Below, piece after piece: positions 1 through 8,205 of a DNA stretch of 64,000 nt (positions within the stretch are counted from its first letter, which is position 1; every line of letters starts with the position of its first letter). The DNA lies in assembly GCF_021044625.1 (NCBI RefSeq), contig NZ_CP087999.1, positions 3,679,001 to 3,743,000 of the forward strand, in the 5' to 3' direction. The translations under genes were made by a program, and so were the position numbers. The DNA comes from Geomonas sp. RF6. GTDB taxonomy: Bacteria; Desulfobacterota; Desulfuromonadia; Geobacterales; Geobacteraceae. The notes beneath the pieces are model-generated. The model did no database searches. It had not been told where the DNA came from and saw only the letters and a program-made list of their open reading frames with translations.

Positions 1-528
1 CTGCGCCTCGATCGAGGCGCCGTCAGGGTCGGTTGCGGAGTAGACGTACAGGACTCCGGCACTCCAGTACCACCGGTTAGCTCCGGAGAGACTTGCAAGG
101 GATGAGACGCGGGTGCCGAAGTCGCCGTTGAACCAGACCATACCCGGTGCGGCGGCGTACGATTTCCGGTAGATCTGCCCGGAATGCGCGGTCCACCCGG
201 TGACGTGGTTGGCGCCGTTGAAAACCGGAGGCTCTCCGCTGCCGTAGGCGCTGTAGGTGATGGGGGCGCCGCTCACGCCGGAGGAGGAGACGCTGAGCAT
301 CTCCCGCCACATTCCCCCTCTTTTGAAGAGGATCTGATCCCCGGGCTGAAACCTCGTGGAATTGACCTTTGCCACGGTTTTCCACGGTGATGAAGATGTG
401 CCGCTGTTATAGTCCATGCCGGTTACTGAATCCACATAGTAGACTGCTGACCATGACGGACTCGCCTGTGCTGCCATACTGATGAATAAAAAGAAGGGCA
501 GGAAAATATTTTTGAATAATTTATTCAT
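1..528 (-). CDS. Secreted right-handed beta-helix (pectate-lyase-like) protein, C-terminus cut by window edge
   Basis: The frame is open from an ATG at 528 to the window edge, giving 176 codons with no stop. The start has a clear GAGGAG ribosome site six bases upstream. Residues 1 to about 28 form a signal peptide ending near Ala-Ser / Trp-Ser-Ala. The mature part opens with a YYVDS motif, then a GT-SSPWKTVAKVN stretch and a PGDQILFKRGG motif. That opening is typical of secreted right-handed beta-helix proteins (DUF1565 or pectate-lyase-fold families), which act on or bind extracellular polysaccharide. Only 71 bases separate it from the FN3 repeat gene upstream on the same strand, so both may be transcribed from the riboswitch-controlled promoter near 2130. 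The catalytic region, if there is one, lies outside the window, so enzyme activity cannot be claimed. Confidence 0.8.
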   Translation of the reverse strand, partial: MNKLFKNIFLPFFLFISMAAQASPSWSAVYYVDSVTGMDYNSGTSSSPWKTVAKVNSTRFQPGDQILFKRGGMWREMLSVSSSGVSGAPITYSAYGSGEPPVFNGANHVTGWTAHSGQIYRKSYAAAPGMVWFNGDFGTRVSSLASLSGANRWYWSAGVLYVYSATDPDGASIEAQ

Positions 529-599
529 TGTCATCTCCTCTATTAGCTATGGCCAGTACAGCACACGGTAAGTTTACCAACTGTGCCGCCCGGTGCTGG

Positions 600-1895
600 C
601 TATTTCAATGTGAAGTTTGCCCTGATAGTGTGGTTGGACGTCACATTGGTGAAGGTATACGAGGTCCGCGCTCCGACGGAAACGCCGTCGACGACGACGC
701 TGGAGATGACATAGTTGGTGCCCGGGGTGATGGTGAAGGCCCTGCCGTAGCCATGGTTCACCTTCACGTTCCCCTGCGGAGAGATGGCGCCGCCGGTCCC
801 CGCGGAAGCGGCGATGGTGTAGGAGTTGATGCCGAAGGTGGCGCTGATCGTGTGGCTGGCGGTGACGTTGCTGAAGGTGTAGCGGCCCACTGCGCCGACG
901 GAGACGCCGTCGACCTTCACACCGGTCACGTGATATCCCGTCCTCGGCACCATTGTGTAGGTGATGCTCCCCCCCGCGGAGACGGTGGAGGTCCCGGCGG
1001 GGGAGATGCTGCCGCCGCTTCCCGCGCTTGCCGTCACGGTGAGGGCCGCTGCGGGCGCGAAGGTCGCAGCGATGGTGTGAGCTGCGCCGACGTTGGAGAA
1101 GGTATAGGTCGTAACCGCCCCGACAGCGGCGCCGTCGACCGTCACCCCCGCGACGCGGTAGCCGCCCGCCGGGACGATGGAGAAGCTCTGGCTGGCGCCG
1201 GCGGGGACCGAAACGATGCTCGTGGTGGACGTGCCGTCGGTGTATTGGCTGACCGCGCTGTTGTTGACCGCCTTCACGGCGCCGTTTGCCCCTGCCGTGG
1301 CCGTGATGCTGTAGCTCTTGGTGAAGGTCGCCGTTACAGTTGTCGCGGCATTGACGGTTACCGTGCAGGGGCCTGTTCCGGAGCATCCGCCCCCGGACCA
1401 TCCGGAAAAGGACGAGCCGGACGCCGCGACCGCGCTGAGGGTTGCCCCGGTGCCGGATTGCAGAAGGGCCGAGCAGGCTGTGCCGCAGCTTATGGCGCCG
1501 CCGGAGACCGTGCCGGAGCCGGTGCCGCTTTTGGCTACCGTCAGGAGGTACTGGGACAGTGGGAAGGTTTTGCTGATCTCGTTCGCGTAGCCGCTCTGGC
1601 GGCCGCTGGCGTCGTAGGAGGTCACGTTGAAGTAGTAGGTCTGGCCGTCGGTGAGAGAGGGAATTGTGCAGCTCGTGACGTTGCCGACGTCGATGCTCCT
1701 GCTGTAGGAGCCGCTCGAGGTGCCGTAGTAGACCTTGTAGCCGGCGACCGCGCCGGAGGCGGCTGCGTCCCAGGCGATGGTGGTCTGTGCCGCGTGCGAC
1801 GGGGCGCAGGCGAGAAGGAGGGAGAGGACGAGGCAGAAGAGGAGCGAAGCGAGCCCGGCCCTTTGCGGACCGGCAGGTGTGGAAAGTTGTTTCAT
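600..1895 (-). CDS. Secreted protein with fibronectin type III domain and five bacterial beta-repeats
   Basis: This encodes a 431-residue exported protein. Residues 1-35 are a signal peptide ending in SHA-A. Residues about 36-110 form a fibronectin type III domain (WDAAASG, YKVYYG, YYFNVTSYD motifs). From about 114 to the end there are five beta-rich repeats of 75-85 residues, each closing with a pattern like YTFSNV-A-HTI-ATF. Such repeats (InlB B-repeat / bacterial repeat families) occur in surface adhesins and in N-termini of Geobacter extracellular cytochromes. There is no enzymatic motif, heme site or sorting signal, so a scaffold, adhesin or matrix role is inferred. Its 5' leader contains a GEMM-I riboswitch with an overlapping terminator, so expression should follow a cyclic dinucleotide signal. 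The start ATG at 1895 follows a GGAGGG site. Confidence 0.85.
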   Translation of the reverse strand: MKQLSTPAGPQRAGLASLLFCLVLSLLLACAPSHAAQTTIAWDAAASGAVAGYKVYYGTSSGSYSRSIDVGNVTSCTIPSLTDGQTYYFNVTSYDASGRQSGYANEISKTFPLSQYLLTVAKSGTGSGTVSGGAISCGTACSALLQSGTGATLSAVAASGSSFSGWSGGGCSGTGPCTVTVNAATTVTATFTKSYSITATAGANGAVKAVNNSAVSQYTDGTSTTSIVSVPAGASQSFSIVPAGGYRVAGVTVDGAAVGAVTTYTFSNVGAAHTIAATFAPAAALTVTASAGSGGSISPAGTSTVSAGGSITYTMVPRTGYHVTGVKVDGVSVGAVGRYTFSNVTASHTISATFGINSYTIAASAGTGGAISPQGNVKVNHGYGRAFTITPGTNYVISSVVVDGVSVGARTSYTFTNVTSNHTIRANFTLK

Positions 1896-1973
1896 GGGGT
1901 GACCCTCCGTTTCTTGTCAATGCAGGCGGCAGTTCCCCCGCAGCGCCCGGACACTCCGTTCTCCGCACGACAC

Positions 1974-2026
1974 AAAAAAAGCCGGGTGCACGCGAATATC
2001 TGTCCTGATATTTCGGCGACCCGGCT
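1974..2026 (-). terminator. Riboswitch expression-platform terminator
   Basis: On the minus strand an AGCCGGGT arm (2026-2019) and its complement ACCCGGCT (1987-1980) enclose an inner hairpin (CGAAATATC with GATATTCG) and are followed directly by a run of seven T (1980-1974). The 5' arm lies within the 3' half of the riboswitch aptamer, so a ligand-bound aptamer and the terminator should exclude each other. That geometry predicts an ON switch for the downstream FN3 gene. Confidence 0.8.
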
Positions 2027-2095
2027 GTCTCTGGGAGACCCTGTAGGCTTTCCGTCCCACCCTCGCAGGTGGTTTAGTATTGTCGTCTACCTTGT
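2007..2095 (-). promoter_or_regulatory. GEMM-I riboswitch, probable 3',3'-cGAMP-selective variant
   Basis: Read on the minus strand, the leader shows the GEMM-I core: AAACCACC, a GCGA tetraloop, GGTGGGACGGAAAGCCTAC, a second hairpin GGTCTC-CCA-GAGAC, and the closing AGCCGGGTCGCCGA. These are the P2 GNRA loop, the conserved ACG-AAAGCC joint and the P3 receptor of the c-di-GMP-I family. Aligned on the AAACC block, the base that corresponds to G20 of the Vibrio Vc2 aptamer is A (the string ATACTAAACC). A at this position is the signature reported for Geobacter GEMM-Ib switches that prefer 3',3'-cGAMP over c-di-GMP. The aptamer identity is clear from sequence. Ligand preference is inferred from one aligned base. 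It lies between a candidate promoter near 2130-2160 and the FN3 gene. Confidence 0.9.
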
Positions 2096-2131
2096 GGCGT
2101 TTTGCGGGAGCGACTGCTCCTTGGTGCCGCC

Positions 2132-2160
2132 TTTATACGACGAAATGTGCATATGTTCAG
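2132..2160 (-). promoter_or_regulatory. Candidate promoter for the riboswitch-controlled transcript
   Basis: On the minus strand a TATAAA box (2137-2132) sits 17 bases downstream of CTGAAC (2160-2155). Transcription from here would start near 2124 and place the riboswitch at the 5' end of the message. The -10 box is good and the -35 box is weak. Confidence 0.45.
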
Positions 2161-2211
2161 TGACCGTTGTCACCGGAAGGGCCGATTGCGACACTCCGCT
2201 TCTGAAAGGGG

Positions 2212-2240
2212 TTGACATGGTTTAGTTAAAATGCAATAAC
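2212..2240 (+). promoter_or_regulatory. Candidate sigma-70 promoter for the ankyrin gene
   Basis: A perfect TTGACA (2212-2217) is followed after 17 bases by AATAAC (2235-2240), with a TGC extended -10 element just before it. It lies 75 bases upstream of the ankyrin gene and is divergent from the riboswitch promoter, so the two transcription units share this regulatory region. Confidence 0.55.
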
Positions 2241-2315
2241 TCTCGTCGGCAAATCCTCACGAGGTGGCGCTGCGGCGTCTGCGGGAGGTTTTATAACAGA
2301 ACAAGGGGGGGACCG

Positions 2316-2768
2316 ATGAAGAAATGTCTTTTTGCAGCGCTCTTTATAGTTCTTATGGCAGCCCAGGTCGCCTGCGCTGGTACCAAACTGTCCCGCGCCG
2401 CGGTCGATGGGGATCTGGATCTTGTGAAGGAGCGGGTGGAGAAGAAGGGTGAGAACGTTAACGAGATCGACAAGTGGGGATGGACGGCGCTCATGTGGGC
2501 GGTCTATTACGGCAACTACCCGGTCACCCAGTACCTGCTAGAGCACGGGGCAGATCCGAACATAAAGACGGAAGCGGAGTACGGCAGATACCTCCCCGGG
2601 ACGACCGCTCTCATCCTCGCAGCCGCCTATGGACATGACGATGCCGTCGCCGCCCTTTTGAAGAAGAAGGCGGACTCGAGCGTAACGGACAGGAATGGGA
2701 AGAGGGCGATCGACTACGCGAAGGAGTACCAGTTCGACAAGTGCGTCGCGCTCCTGAAGGGGAAGTAG
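2316..2768 (+). CDS. Small exported ankyrin-repeat protein
   Basis: This is a 150-residue protein. Residues 1-22 form a signal peptide; it ends QVACAG, which could be a weak lipobox (Cys20), so a lipoprotein is possible. Three ankyrin repeats follow (about 26-60, 58-92 and 92-130), recognisable by GWTALMWAVYYGN, EHGADPN and TTALILAAAYGHDDAVAALL. Ankyrin repeats bind other proteins, and periplasmic ankyrin proteins of this size are often found with stress or catalase functions, but no partner is visible here. The gene stands alone between its own TTGACA promoter and a strong terminator. An AAGGGGGGG site precedes the ATG. Confidence 0.85.
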   Translation: MKKCLFAALFIVLMAAQVACAGTKLSRAAVDGDLDLVKERVEKKGENVNEIDKWGWTALMWAVYYGNYPVTQYLLEHGADPNIKTEAEYGRYLPGTTALILAAAYGHDDAVAALLKKKADSSVTDRNGKRAIDYAKEYQFDKCVALLKGK

Positions 2769-2791
2769 GGACCCATCCGAAATACCCGTAG

Positions 2792-2830
2792 GGAAGGGCA
2801 CCTGGACGTCACCAGGTGCCCTTCCTTTTT
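2792..2830 (+). terminator. Strong intrinsic terminator after the ankyrin gene
   Basis: A perfect 14-bp stem (2792-2805 with 2812-2825) with a six-base loop is followed by five T. It separates the ankyrin gene from the convergent cupredoxin gene. The minus strand lacks a T run, so it mainly serves the plus strand. Confidence 0.9.
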
Positions 2831-2848
2831 ACATAAACTCCCACTCCG

Positions 2849-3268
2849 TTACTTCTCCACCTCCAGCATCCCTTCCATCCCCTTGTCCCGATGGCTCTCC
2901 AGGAAGAGGAGCTTCTTGCTGCAGTAGATCGGGTAGCTCCCCGCTTTCGTGGGGGTGAAGCGGACGGTCTTTGGCTCGTCCCCCAACTTCACCGCGAAGT
3001 CGATCCCCGCCTCGGGTGCCTTCACCACCATGTCGTGCGGCACCACCCCCGGTTCCTTCTTCACCAGGAGCTCCACCGGCATGTTCACCTTCACGATGAT
3101 GCGCTCCGGCGCGAAGAAGTAGCTTCCCCCCGTCACCGCGACCCGCTGTACTCCGTCGGCATCGACCACGGCCCGGACCGTCTTTGGTGAAGCCTCACGA
3201 GCATGAGGATAAGAAGTTATTGCCATCGAAGTGAGAATGGCGACAGCTGCCAGCACGATTTTCTTCAA
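2849..3268 (-). CDS. Periplasmic cupredoxin-domain protein
   Basis: This is a 139-residue protein with a signal peptide (about 1-23) and one cupredoxin domain. Candidate copper ligands are His in VPHDMVV (about residue 80), Cys in YPIYCSKK (about 115), His in ESHRDKGM (about 126) and the nearby Met residues, the His-Cys-His-Met set of type 1 copper or plastocyanin-like proteins. The loop between Cys and the second His is unusually long (CSKKLLFLESH). A blue-copper electron carrier or a copper-binding periplasmic protein fits. There is no linked oxidase. It is convergent with the ankyrin gene and divergent from the polyene locus across 167 bp. Confidence 0.75.
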   Translation of the reverse strand: MKKIVLAAVAILTSMAITSYPHAREASPKTVRAVVDADGVQRVAVTGGSYFFAPERIIVKVNMPVELLVKKEPGVVPHDMVVKAPEAGIDFAVKLGDEPKTVRFTPTKAGSYPIYCSKKLLFLESHRDKGMEGMLEVEK

Positions 3269-3365
3269 GAGAAGTCCCTCCTTCCGACATTGGTTCTTTC
3301 ACACGCAGGACCTGCAGGTCATAACCCTTGCCTCACTGGATGATTTTTAGTATAAATAAGATGGC

Positions 3366-3395
3366 GATTTTTCAAGAAGAGTAATTTTTTATAAT
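3366..3395 (+). promoter_or_regulatory. AT-rich candidate promoter region of the polyene locus
   Basis: A perfect TATAAT (3390-3395) sits in a markedly AT-rich patch 40 bases before the first gene of the locus, in an otherwise GC-rich genome. There is no good -35 box at 16-18 bases upstream, so an activator or an alternative sigma factor may be needed. No regulator gene is linked. Confidence 0.35.
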
Positions 3396-3435
3396 ATTTA
3401 TGATTATTCACTCTCTTAGGGGCTGATCTAGTTCT

Positions 3436-4164
3436 ATGGAAGAAAAAAAGATAGCTCTGGTCACCGGAGCAAGCAAGGGAATCGGAGCAGCCACAGCCAT
3501 TGTCCTGGCACGCGAAGGGTACGACATCTGGCTGAATTACCGCTCCAATCACGAGGCGGCCGCTGCCGTGCGCGACGAGATAACCGCCCTCGGACGCTCC
3601 TGCACCCTCCTTTGCTTCGACGTCTCCGACGTCGCCGCCGTAAAGGCGACGCTCTCCCCCCTCCTGGAGAATGAGATTCCGCACGTACTGGTAAACAACG
3701 CGGGGTTTGCGAAGGACACCCTCATGGTGTGGATGGGGGACTCGGAGTGGAAGGACGTCCTCTCCGTGCACCTGGACGGCTTCTTTTACGTGACGAGGCT
3801 CCTCCTCCCGGGGATGCTGAAAAGAAGGAGCGGCAGGATCATCAATATCGCCTCCACCTCGGGGCAGAGCGGCGTGCCGGGGCAGGTGAACTACTCCGCG
3901 GCAAAAGCGGGGCTGATCGGCGCCACGAAGGCGCTCGCGGCAGAAACGGCGAAGCGCAAGGTCCTGGTGAATACCGTTTCCCCCGGTTTCATCGAGACGG
4001 ACATGACAAGCGAGCTCCCGATGGACCGGATCCTCCCCGTCATCCCCATGGGGCGGGTCGGAAAAGCGAACGAGGTGGCGGAGGTCGTGGGCTTCCTCGC
4101 CTCCGACAAGGCCTCGTATGTGACCGGGCAGGTCATCTCCGTAAATGGCGGAGCGTACATGTAG
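3436..4164 (+). CDS. FabG-like 3-oxoacyl-ACP reductase
   Basis: This 242-residue protein is a classical short-chain dehydrogenase. The cofactor motif TGASKGIG is at about 10-17, and the catalytic residues are Ser140, Tyr153 and Lys157 in the pattern NIAST...NYSAAK. The C-terminal VNGGAYM is the FabG-type ending. It would reduce 3-ketoacyl-ACP with NADPH during polyene chain growth. It is the first gene of the plus-strand locus, and its product would pair with the ketosynthases and two dehydratases downstream. The ribosome site is weak (AGGGG 13 bases upstream), and a 113-base gap with a small GC-rich hairpin follows. Confidence 0.9.
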   Translation: MEEKKIALVTGASKGIGAATAIVLAREGYDIWLNYRSNHEAAAAVRDEITALGRSCTLLCFDVSDVAAVKATLSPLLENEIPHVLVNNAGFAKDTLMVWMGDSEWKDVLSVHLDGFFYVTRLLLPGMLKRRSGRIINIASTSGQSGVPGQVNYSAAKAGLIGATKALAAETAKRKVLVNTVSPGFIETDMTSELPMDRILPVIPMGRVGKANEVAEVVGFLASDKASYVTGQVISVNGGAYM

Positions 4165-4277
4165 CACTGAGCCTGACCGCCCTGCGGTCGGGCCTTCCCT
4201 TTCGGGAGGGCGGACGGTAAAAGCCTTGGATCATTCCACGGCATTTTTTTTGATCGCACCACTTACTGCGAGGTCCT

Positions 4278-5498
4278 GTGCACAGAGTAGCAATAACCGG
4301 TATCGGTATCGTCTCCTGCCTCGGCAACACGGTTGATGCGGTGGCAGAATCGCTGCGCGCCGGGAAGTCCGGAATAGTCCACGATCCGGAGCGCGAGAAA
4401 CTCGGTTTCAGAAGCGCCCTGACCGGTGCCATCAGCGGCTTCGATCCGCGGGCGCACCTTTCCAAAAAGCAGGTGAAGACCATGCCGGACTTCGCCGTCC
4501 AGGCCCATGCCGCGGCCCTGGAGGCGCTCGCCATGTCCGGCCTCGCACCGGCCGAAATCGAGAACCCCCGGACGGGGCTGATATTCGGCTGCGACTCCAG
4601 CTGCATCGCCGCCATCGAGCAGGTCGACCTCCTCCGCGAGCGCGGGGAGACGAAGCTGATCGGCTCCGGCCACGTCTTTCGCTCCATGACCTCCTGCATC
4701 ACCATGAACCTCAACACGCTCCTAAAGACCGGCGGCGCCTGCTGGACCATCAGCTCCGCCTGCTCCAGCGGCGGGCACGCGGTCGGCCAGGCGGCGGACC
4801 TGATTGCCTTCGGACGGCAGGAGAGGATCATCTGCGGTGGCGCGCAGGAGCTGAACTGGGAGTCGATGTGCTCCTTCGACGCCCTCGGCGCCTTCTCCAT
4901 CAGGGCTGACGATCCCGCGGCCGCCTCGCGCCCCTTCGACGCCGGTCGCGACGGGCTCGTGCCGAGCGGCGGCGCCGCTGTGGTGATTCTCGAGCGCTAC
5001 GACCTCGCGGTATCGCGCGGCGCGACGATCCTCGGGGAGGTGAAGGGGTACGGATTCTCCTCCGACGGGGCGCATCTCTCCGTTCCGAGCGAGGACGGAC
5101 TGCAGCGGGCGATGCACGACGCGGTCTCCCGCTCCGGCATCAAGGCCGCCGACATCGACTACCTCTGCGCCCACGCCACCTCCACTCCGGCGGGGGACGC
5201 AGCGGAGGCTCGCAACATTGCCGCCTTTTTCGGCGCGAAGACCCCGCCGGTCTCGTCTCTCAAGTCGATGACCGGCCACGAGCTCTGGATGTCCGGCGCC
5301 TCCCAGGTCGTCTACTGCGCCATCATGGCGCGCGACGGGTTCATTGCCCCGAACCTGAACTTCACCGAGCCGGACGAGTTCTCGGCAAAGCTCAACATCG
5401 CAGCGCAACGCATCGACCGGGCGCCGGAGCATGTCCTTTGCAACTCGGCCGGTTTCGGAGGCACCAATTCCTGCCTCGTCCTGGGGTTCGGCGCTTGA
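4278..5498 (+). CDS. Beta-ketoacyl-ACP synthase (KS 1 of the locus)
   Basis: This is a 406-residue thiolase-fold condensing enzyme starting at GTG. The nucleophile Cys162 lies in ISSACSSGG, and the two active-site histidines are in the CAHATSTPAGD and MTGHELWMSGA motifs, so it should be catalytically complete. The second histidine motif is less canonical than the usual GHTLGAAG, which suggests a specialised substrate. It would extend or initiate ACP-bound chains by decarboxylative condensation of malonyl-ACP. It overlaps the next gene by one base (ATGA), so the two are translationally coupled. Confidence 0.88.
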   Translation: MHRVAITGIGIVSCLGNTVDAVAESLRAGKSGIVHDPEREKLGFRSALTGAISGFDPRAHLSKKQVKTMPDFAVQAHAAALEALAMSGLAPAEIENPRTGLIFGCDSSCIAAIEQVDLLRERGETKLIGSGHVFRSMTSCITMNLNTLLKTGGACWTISSACSSGGHAVGQAADLIAFGRQERIICGGAQELNWESMCSFDALGAFSIRADDPAAASRPFDAGRDGLVPSGGAAVVILERYDLAVSRGATILGEVKGYGFSSDGAHLSVPSEDGLQRAMHDAVSRSGIKAADIDYLCAHATSTPAGDAAEARNIAAFFGAKTPPVSSLKSMTGHELWMSGASQVVYCAIMARDGFIAPNLNFTEPDEFSAKLNIAAQRIDRAPEHVLCNSAGFGGTNSCLVLGFGA

Positions 5499-6982
5499 TG
5501 TACGACTGCATAGTCATCGGCGCGGGGATCTCCGGGATCACCTCGGCGATCACCCTCGCGCAGCACGGCTACCAGGTGGCCCTCCTGGAAAAGGCGCAGG
5601 TGAGCGCGCCGGTCCTGCGCGGCTTCTCCCGCAGAGGGGTCCATTTCGACACCGGCTTCCACTACGCAGGGGGGCTTGCCCCGGGAGAGCCGCTCGACCT
5701 CTTCCTGCGCTACCTCGGGGTGCTGGACGGTATCGCCACCTTCCCCTTTTCCGACGAGGGATTCGATATCTTCCACTGTGCCTCCGAAAGGTTCCAGTTT
5801 GCGGTCCCCGCCGGCTACGACCGTCTCCGCGAGGCCCTCTCCGAAGCCTTCCCGGCGGAGCGGGGAGCGGTGGAGCGCTACCTCGAGATGGTGGCGGCGG
5901 TGTGCCGGGAGATGCCGTATCTCAATCTCGATGCGGAGATCGACTCGGGGAACATGCTGCAGCGCGTCATCGGTCCGTCCCTTTCCGATGTGCTGGACGC
6001 CCTCACGGAGAACCGGCTTCTAAAGAGCGTCCTCTCCATGCACACCCTCTTGTACGGCGTGTCGCGCAGCGAGATCTCCTTTGCCCAGCACGCGAGCATC
6101 GTTGGCGGCTACTACGAGTCCGCCCGCGGCATCCGCGGCGGCGGCGTGAGCCTCGCCCGCGTCTTCGACGCACGCCTTGAGACTCTCGGGGTGGAGTGCC
6201 GCACCGGTTGCGGCGTTTCCGAGATCTGCGTCTCCCCCGGTGGCGAGGTGAGCGGGGTGCGGCTCGACAGCGGCGAGGTCCTCGCGGCAAAGGCGTGCAT
6301 CTCCACGGTGCACCCCCGGATGCTCCTCCATATCGCACCGCACGGCGCCTTCCGCCCCGCCTACCGCAAAAGGCTGGAGATGCTGGAGGAGACGGTTTCC
6401 GCCTGCATCGCCTTCGCGACCTGCAACGATTCCGTTCCCGCCCTCGCGGGGTGCAACCGCTTCCTCCTCCCCGACCCGGAGGCGCTGGAGCACCTCGGCG
6501 CGAGAGGGATCGAGGACGGGCCCCTGTATCTGAGTGCCGCCTACCGCAATGGAGGCAGCGACCCCGCGGGGTTCCTGGCGATCTTCCCGGCAAAGGCCGG
6601 CGAGACGGAGCGTTGGGGGGAGAGCAGCCTCGGCAGGCGCCCGCAGGAGTACGGCGCCTTCAAGAGTGAGCTCCTCGAGAGGATGCGAGGGCGCATCGAG
6701 CGGGAATTCCCGGAGCTTGCCGCGACGATAGAGCACTTCGAGGGATCGACCCCTCTCACCATCCGGGACTACTGCAGCAACCCCGGCGGGGGGCTCTACG
6801 GCGTGAAGCACATGGTCGGTCAGTACAACCCGCACCCTGTCACCCGGGTGAGCGGGCTCTTCCTCGCGGGGCAGGGTGTCGTCGCCCCGGGGCTCCTCGG
6901 TGCGGTCCTCTCCGGGTTGCTCGCCTGCGGCAGCATCCTCGGGCATGACCGCTTGAGAAAGGATATAAAGGGATGCAGCTAA
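5498..6982 (+). CDS. Phytoene-desaturase-like FAD oxidoreductase
   Basis: This is a 494-residue protein. The start is the ATG overlapping the stop of KS 1; an extended upstream frame exists but lies inside KS 1. The N-terminus MYDCIVIGAGISGITSAITLA is a dinucleotide-binding GxGxxG fold for FAD with a downstream acidic LLEK. The C-terminus has the CrtI/CrtO-family ending (YNPHP, SGLFLAGQGVVAPGLLGAVLSG). Relatives desaturate, isomerise or saturate polyene chains such as carotenoids. In this operon a role in setting the polyene double-bond pattern or in chain reduction is inferred. It overlaps the next KS gene by 10 bases. Comparable enzymes are reported in candidate ladderane-lipid gene clusters. 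Confidence 0.85.
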   Translation: MYDCIVIGAGISGITSAITLAQHGYQVALLEKAQVSAPVLRGFSRRGVHFDTGFHYAGGLAPGEPLDLFLRYLGVLDGIATFPFSDEGFDIFHCASERFQFAVPAGYDRLREALSEAFPAERGAVERYLEMVAAVCREMPYLNLDAEIDSGNMLQRVIGPSLSDVLDALTENRLLKSVLSMHTLLYGVSRSEISFAQHASIVGGYYESARGIRGGGVSLARVFDARLETLGVECRTGCGVSEICVSPGGEVSGVRLDSGEVLAAKACISTVHPRMLLHIAPHGAFRPAYRKRLEMLEETVSACIAFATCNDSVPALAGCNRFLLPDPEALEHLGARGIEDGPLYLSAAYRNGGSDPAGFLAIFPAKAGETERWGESSLGRRPQEYGAFKSELLERMRGRIEREFPELAATIEHFEGSTPLTIRDYCSNPGGGLYGVKHMVGQYNPHPVTRVSGLFLAGQGVVAPGLLGAVLSGLLACGSILGHDRLRKDIKGCS

Positions 6983-8205
6983 GACGCGTTGTCATAACGG
7001 GAATAGGGGCGATCTCCCCGCTCGGTCGCGGCGTCGACGCCCTCATGGCGGGACTTCTCGAGGGGAAGAGCGGAGTCGTTGCCGCACCAAGTCTTGCCGA
7101 GATCGGCGCCATGCGCACGCGGGTTGCAGCGCTGGTCACCGGCGTCGACCCGATGGAGATCCCGCGCAAGTTTCGCCGCTCCATGTCCAGCATGTCGGTC
7201 TTTGCCACCCTTGCCTGCCAGGACGCCGCCGCCATGGCGGGAATCCCGGAGGAAAGCTTCTGCTCCGGTAGACTCGGGGTGTGCATCGGCTCCACCACCG
7301 GCTCGGCGGGGACGATGGAGGAATTCTTCCGCGACTACGGCATCGACCATAGTCTGGAGCGGATGAAGTCCACCATCTTCTTCCACATCATAAACCACAG
7401 CTGCGCCTCCAACGTCGCCCAGGCCCTCGGCGTCACCGGCCGCATCCTCGCACCGTCGGCGGCGTGCTCCACGAGTTGCCAGGCGGTGGGGTACGGCGCG
7501 GAGATGATCGCGCTCGGCAGGCAGGACTTCGTCTTCTGCGGCGGTGCGGACGAGTTCCATCCGCTCACCTCCGGCACCTTCGACATCATGAACGCCGCCT
7601 CCAGCCGCTTCAACGATTCCCCCACCAGCACGCCGCGCCCCTTCGACCTCGACCGGGACGGCATCGTCTGCGGCGAAGGGAGCGGCATCCTGCTCCTCGA
7701 ATCCCTCGACTCGGCGCTCGCCCGCGGAGCGGAGATCCTCGCGGAGGTCGCGGGTTTTGCCACCAATTCCGACCCGGCAAGCATCGCCAATCCCAATCCG
7801 GACGCCATCAGCGCCTGCATGCGGGAGGCGCTCGCCGATGCCGGGATCGACCCGGGGGAGGTCGACTACGTCAATGCCCACGCCACCGGCACCGAGCTTG
7901 GCGACATAGCGGAATGCGAGGCGATCGCCCGTGTCGTAGGCGGTGATACTCCGGTCAGCAGCCTGAAGGGGCACCTCGGGCACACCATGGCGGCGAGCGG
8001 GACGCTGGAGCTTGCCGGCTGCCTCGAGATGATGCGGCAGGGAAAGCTCATACCGACCCGCAACCTGGAAAAGGTCGACCCGCGCTGCGCCGGAGTGCGT
8101 CACCTGCAGCAGGTGGAAGAGAAGAAGCTCGAAGTGGTACTGAAAAACAACTTCGCCCTCGGGGGCGTAAACTCATCAATAATCCTCAGGAGATATCATA
8201 GATGA
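6973..8205 (+). CDS. Beta-ketoacyl-ACP synthase (KS 2, FabF-like)
   Basis: This is a 410-residue FabF-type condensing enzyme. The nucleophile Cys165 lies in PSAACSTSCQAVG; the histidines lie in NAHATGTELGD and KGHLGHTMAASGT; the C-terminal NNFALGGVNSSIIL is a typical KS closing loop. All catalytic residues are present. The gene is embedded between the FAD oxidoreductase (overlap 10 bases) and an acyl carrier protein (overlap 4 bases), so it probably works with that ACP. The role in elongation versus initiation cannot be told from sequence. Confidence 0.9.
   Translation: MQLRRVVITGIGAISPLGRGVDALMAGLLEGKSGVVAAPSLAEIGAMRTRVAALVTGVDPMEIPRKFRRSMSSMSVFATLACQDAAAMAGIPEESFCSGRLGVCIGSTTGSAGTMEEFFRDYGIDHSLERMKSTIFFHIINHSCASNVAQALGVTGRILAPSAACSTSCQAVGYGAEMIALGRQDFVFCGGADEFHPLTSGTFDIMNAASSRFNDSPTSTPRPFDLDRDGIVCGEGSGILLLESLDSALARGAEILAEVAGFATNSDPASIANPNPDAISACMREALADAGIDPGEVDYVNAHATGTELGDIAECEAIARVVGGDTPVSSLKGHLGHTMAASGTLELAGCLEMMRQGKLIPTRNLEKVDPRCAGVRHLQQVEEKKLEVVLKNNFALGGVNSSIILRRYHR

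Noticed and set aside
528-2225. 565-residue plus-strand frame across the FN3 gene and riboswitch
   Set aside because: It overlaps a clear signal-peptide protein and a structured RNA on the other strand and has no domain.
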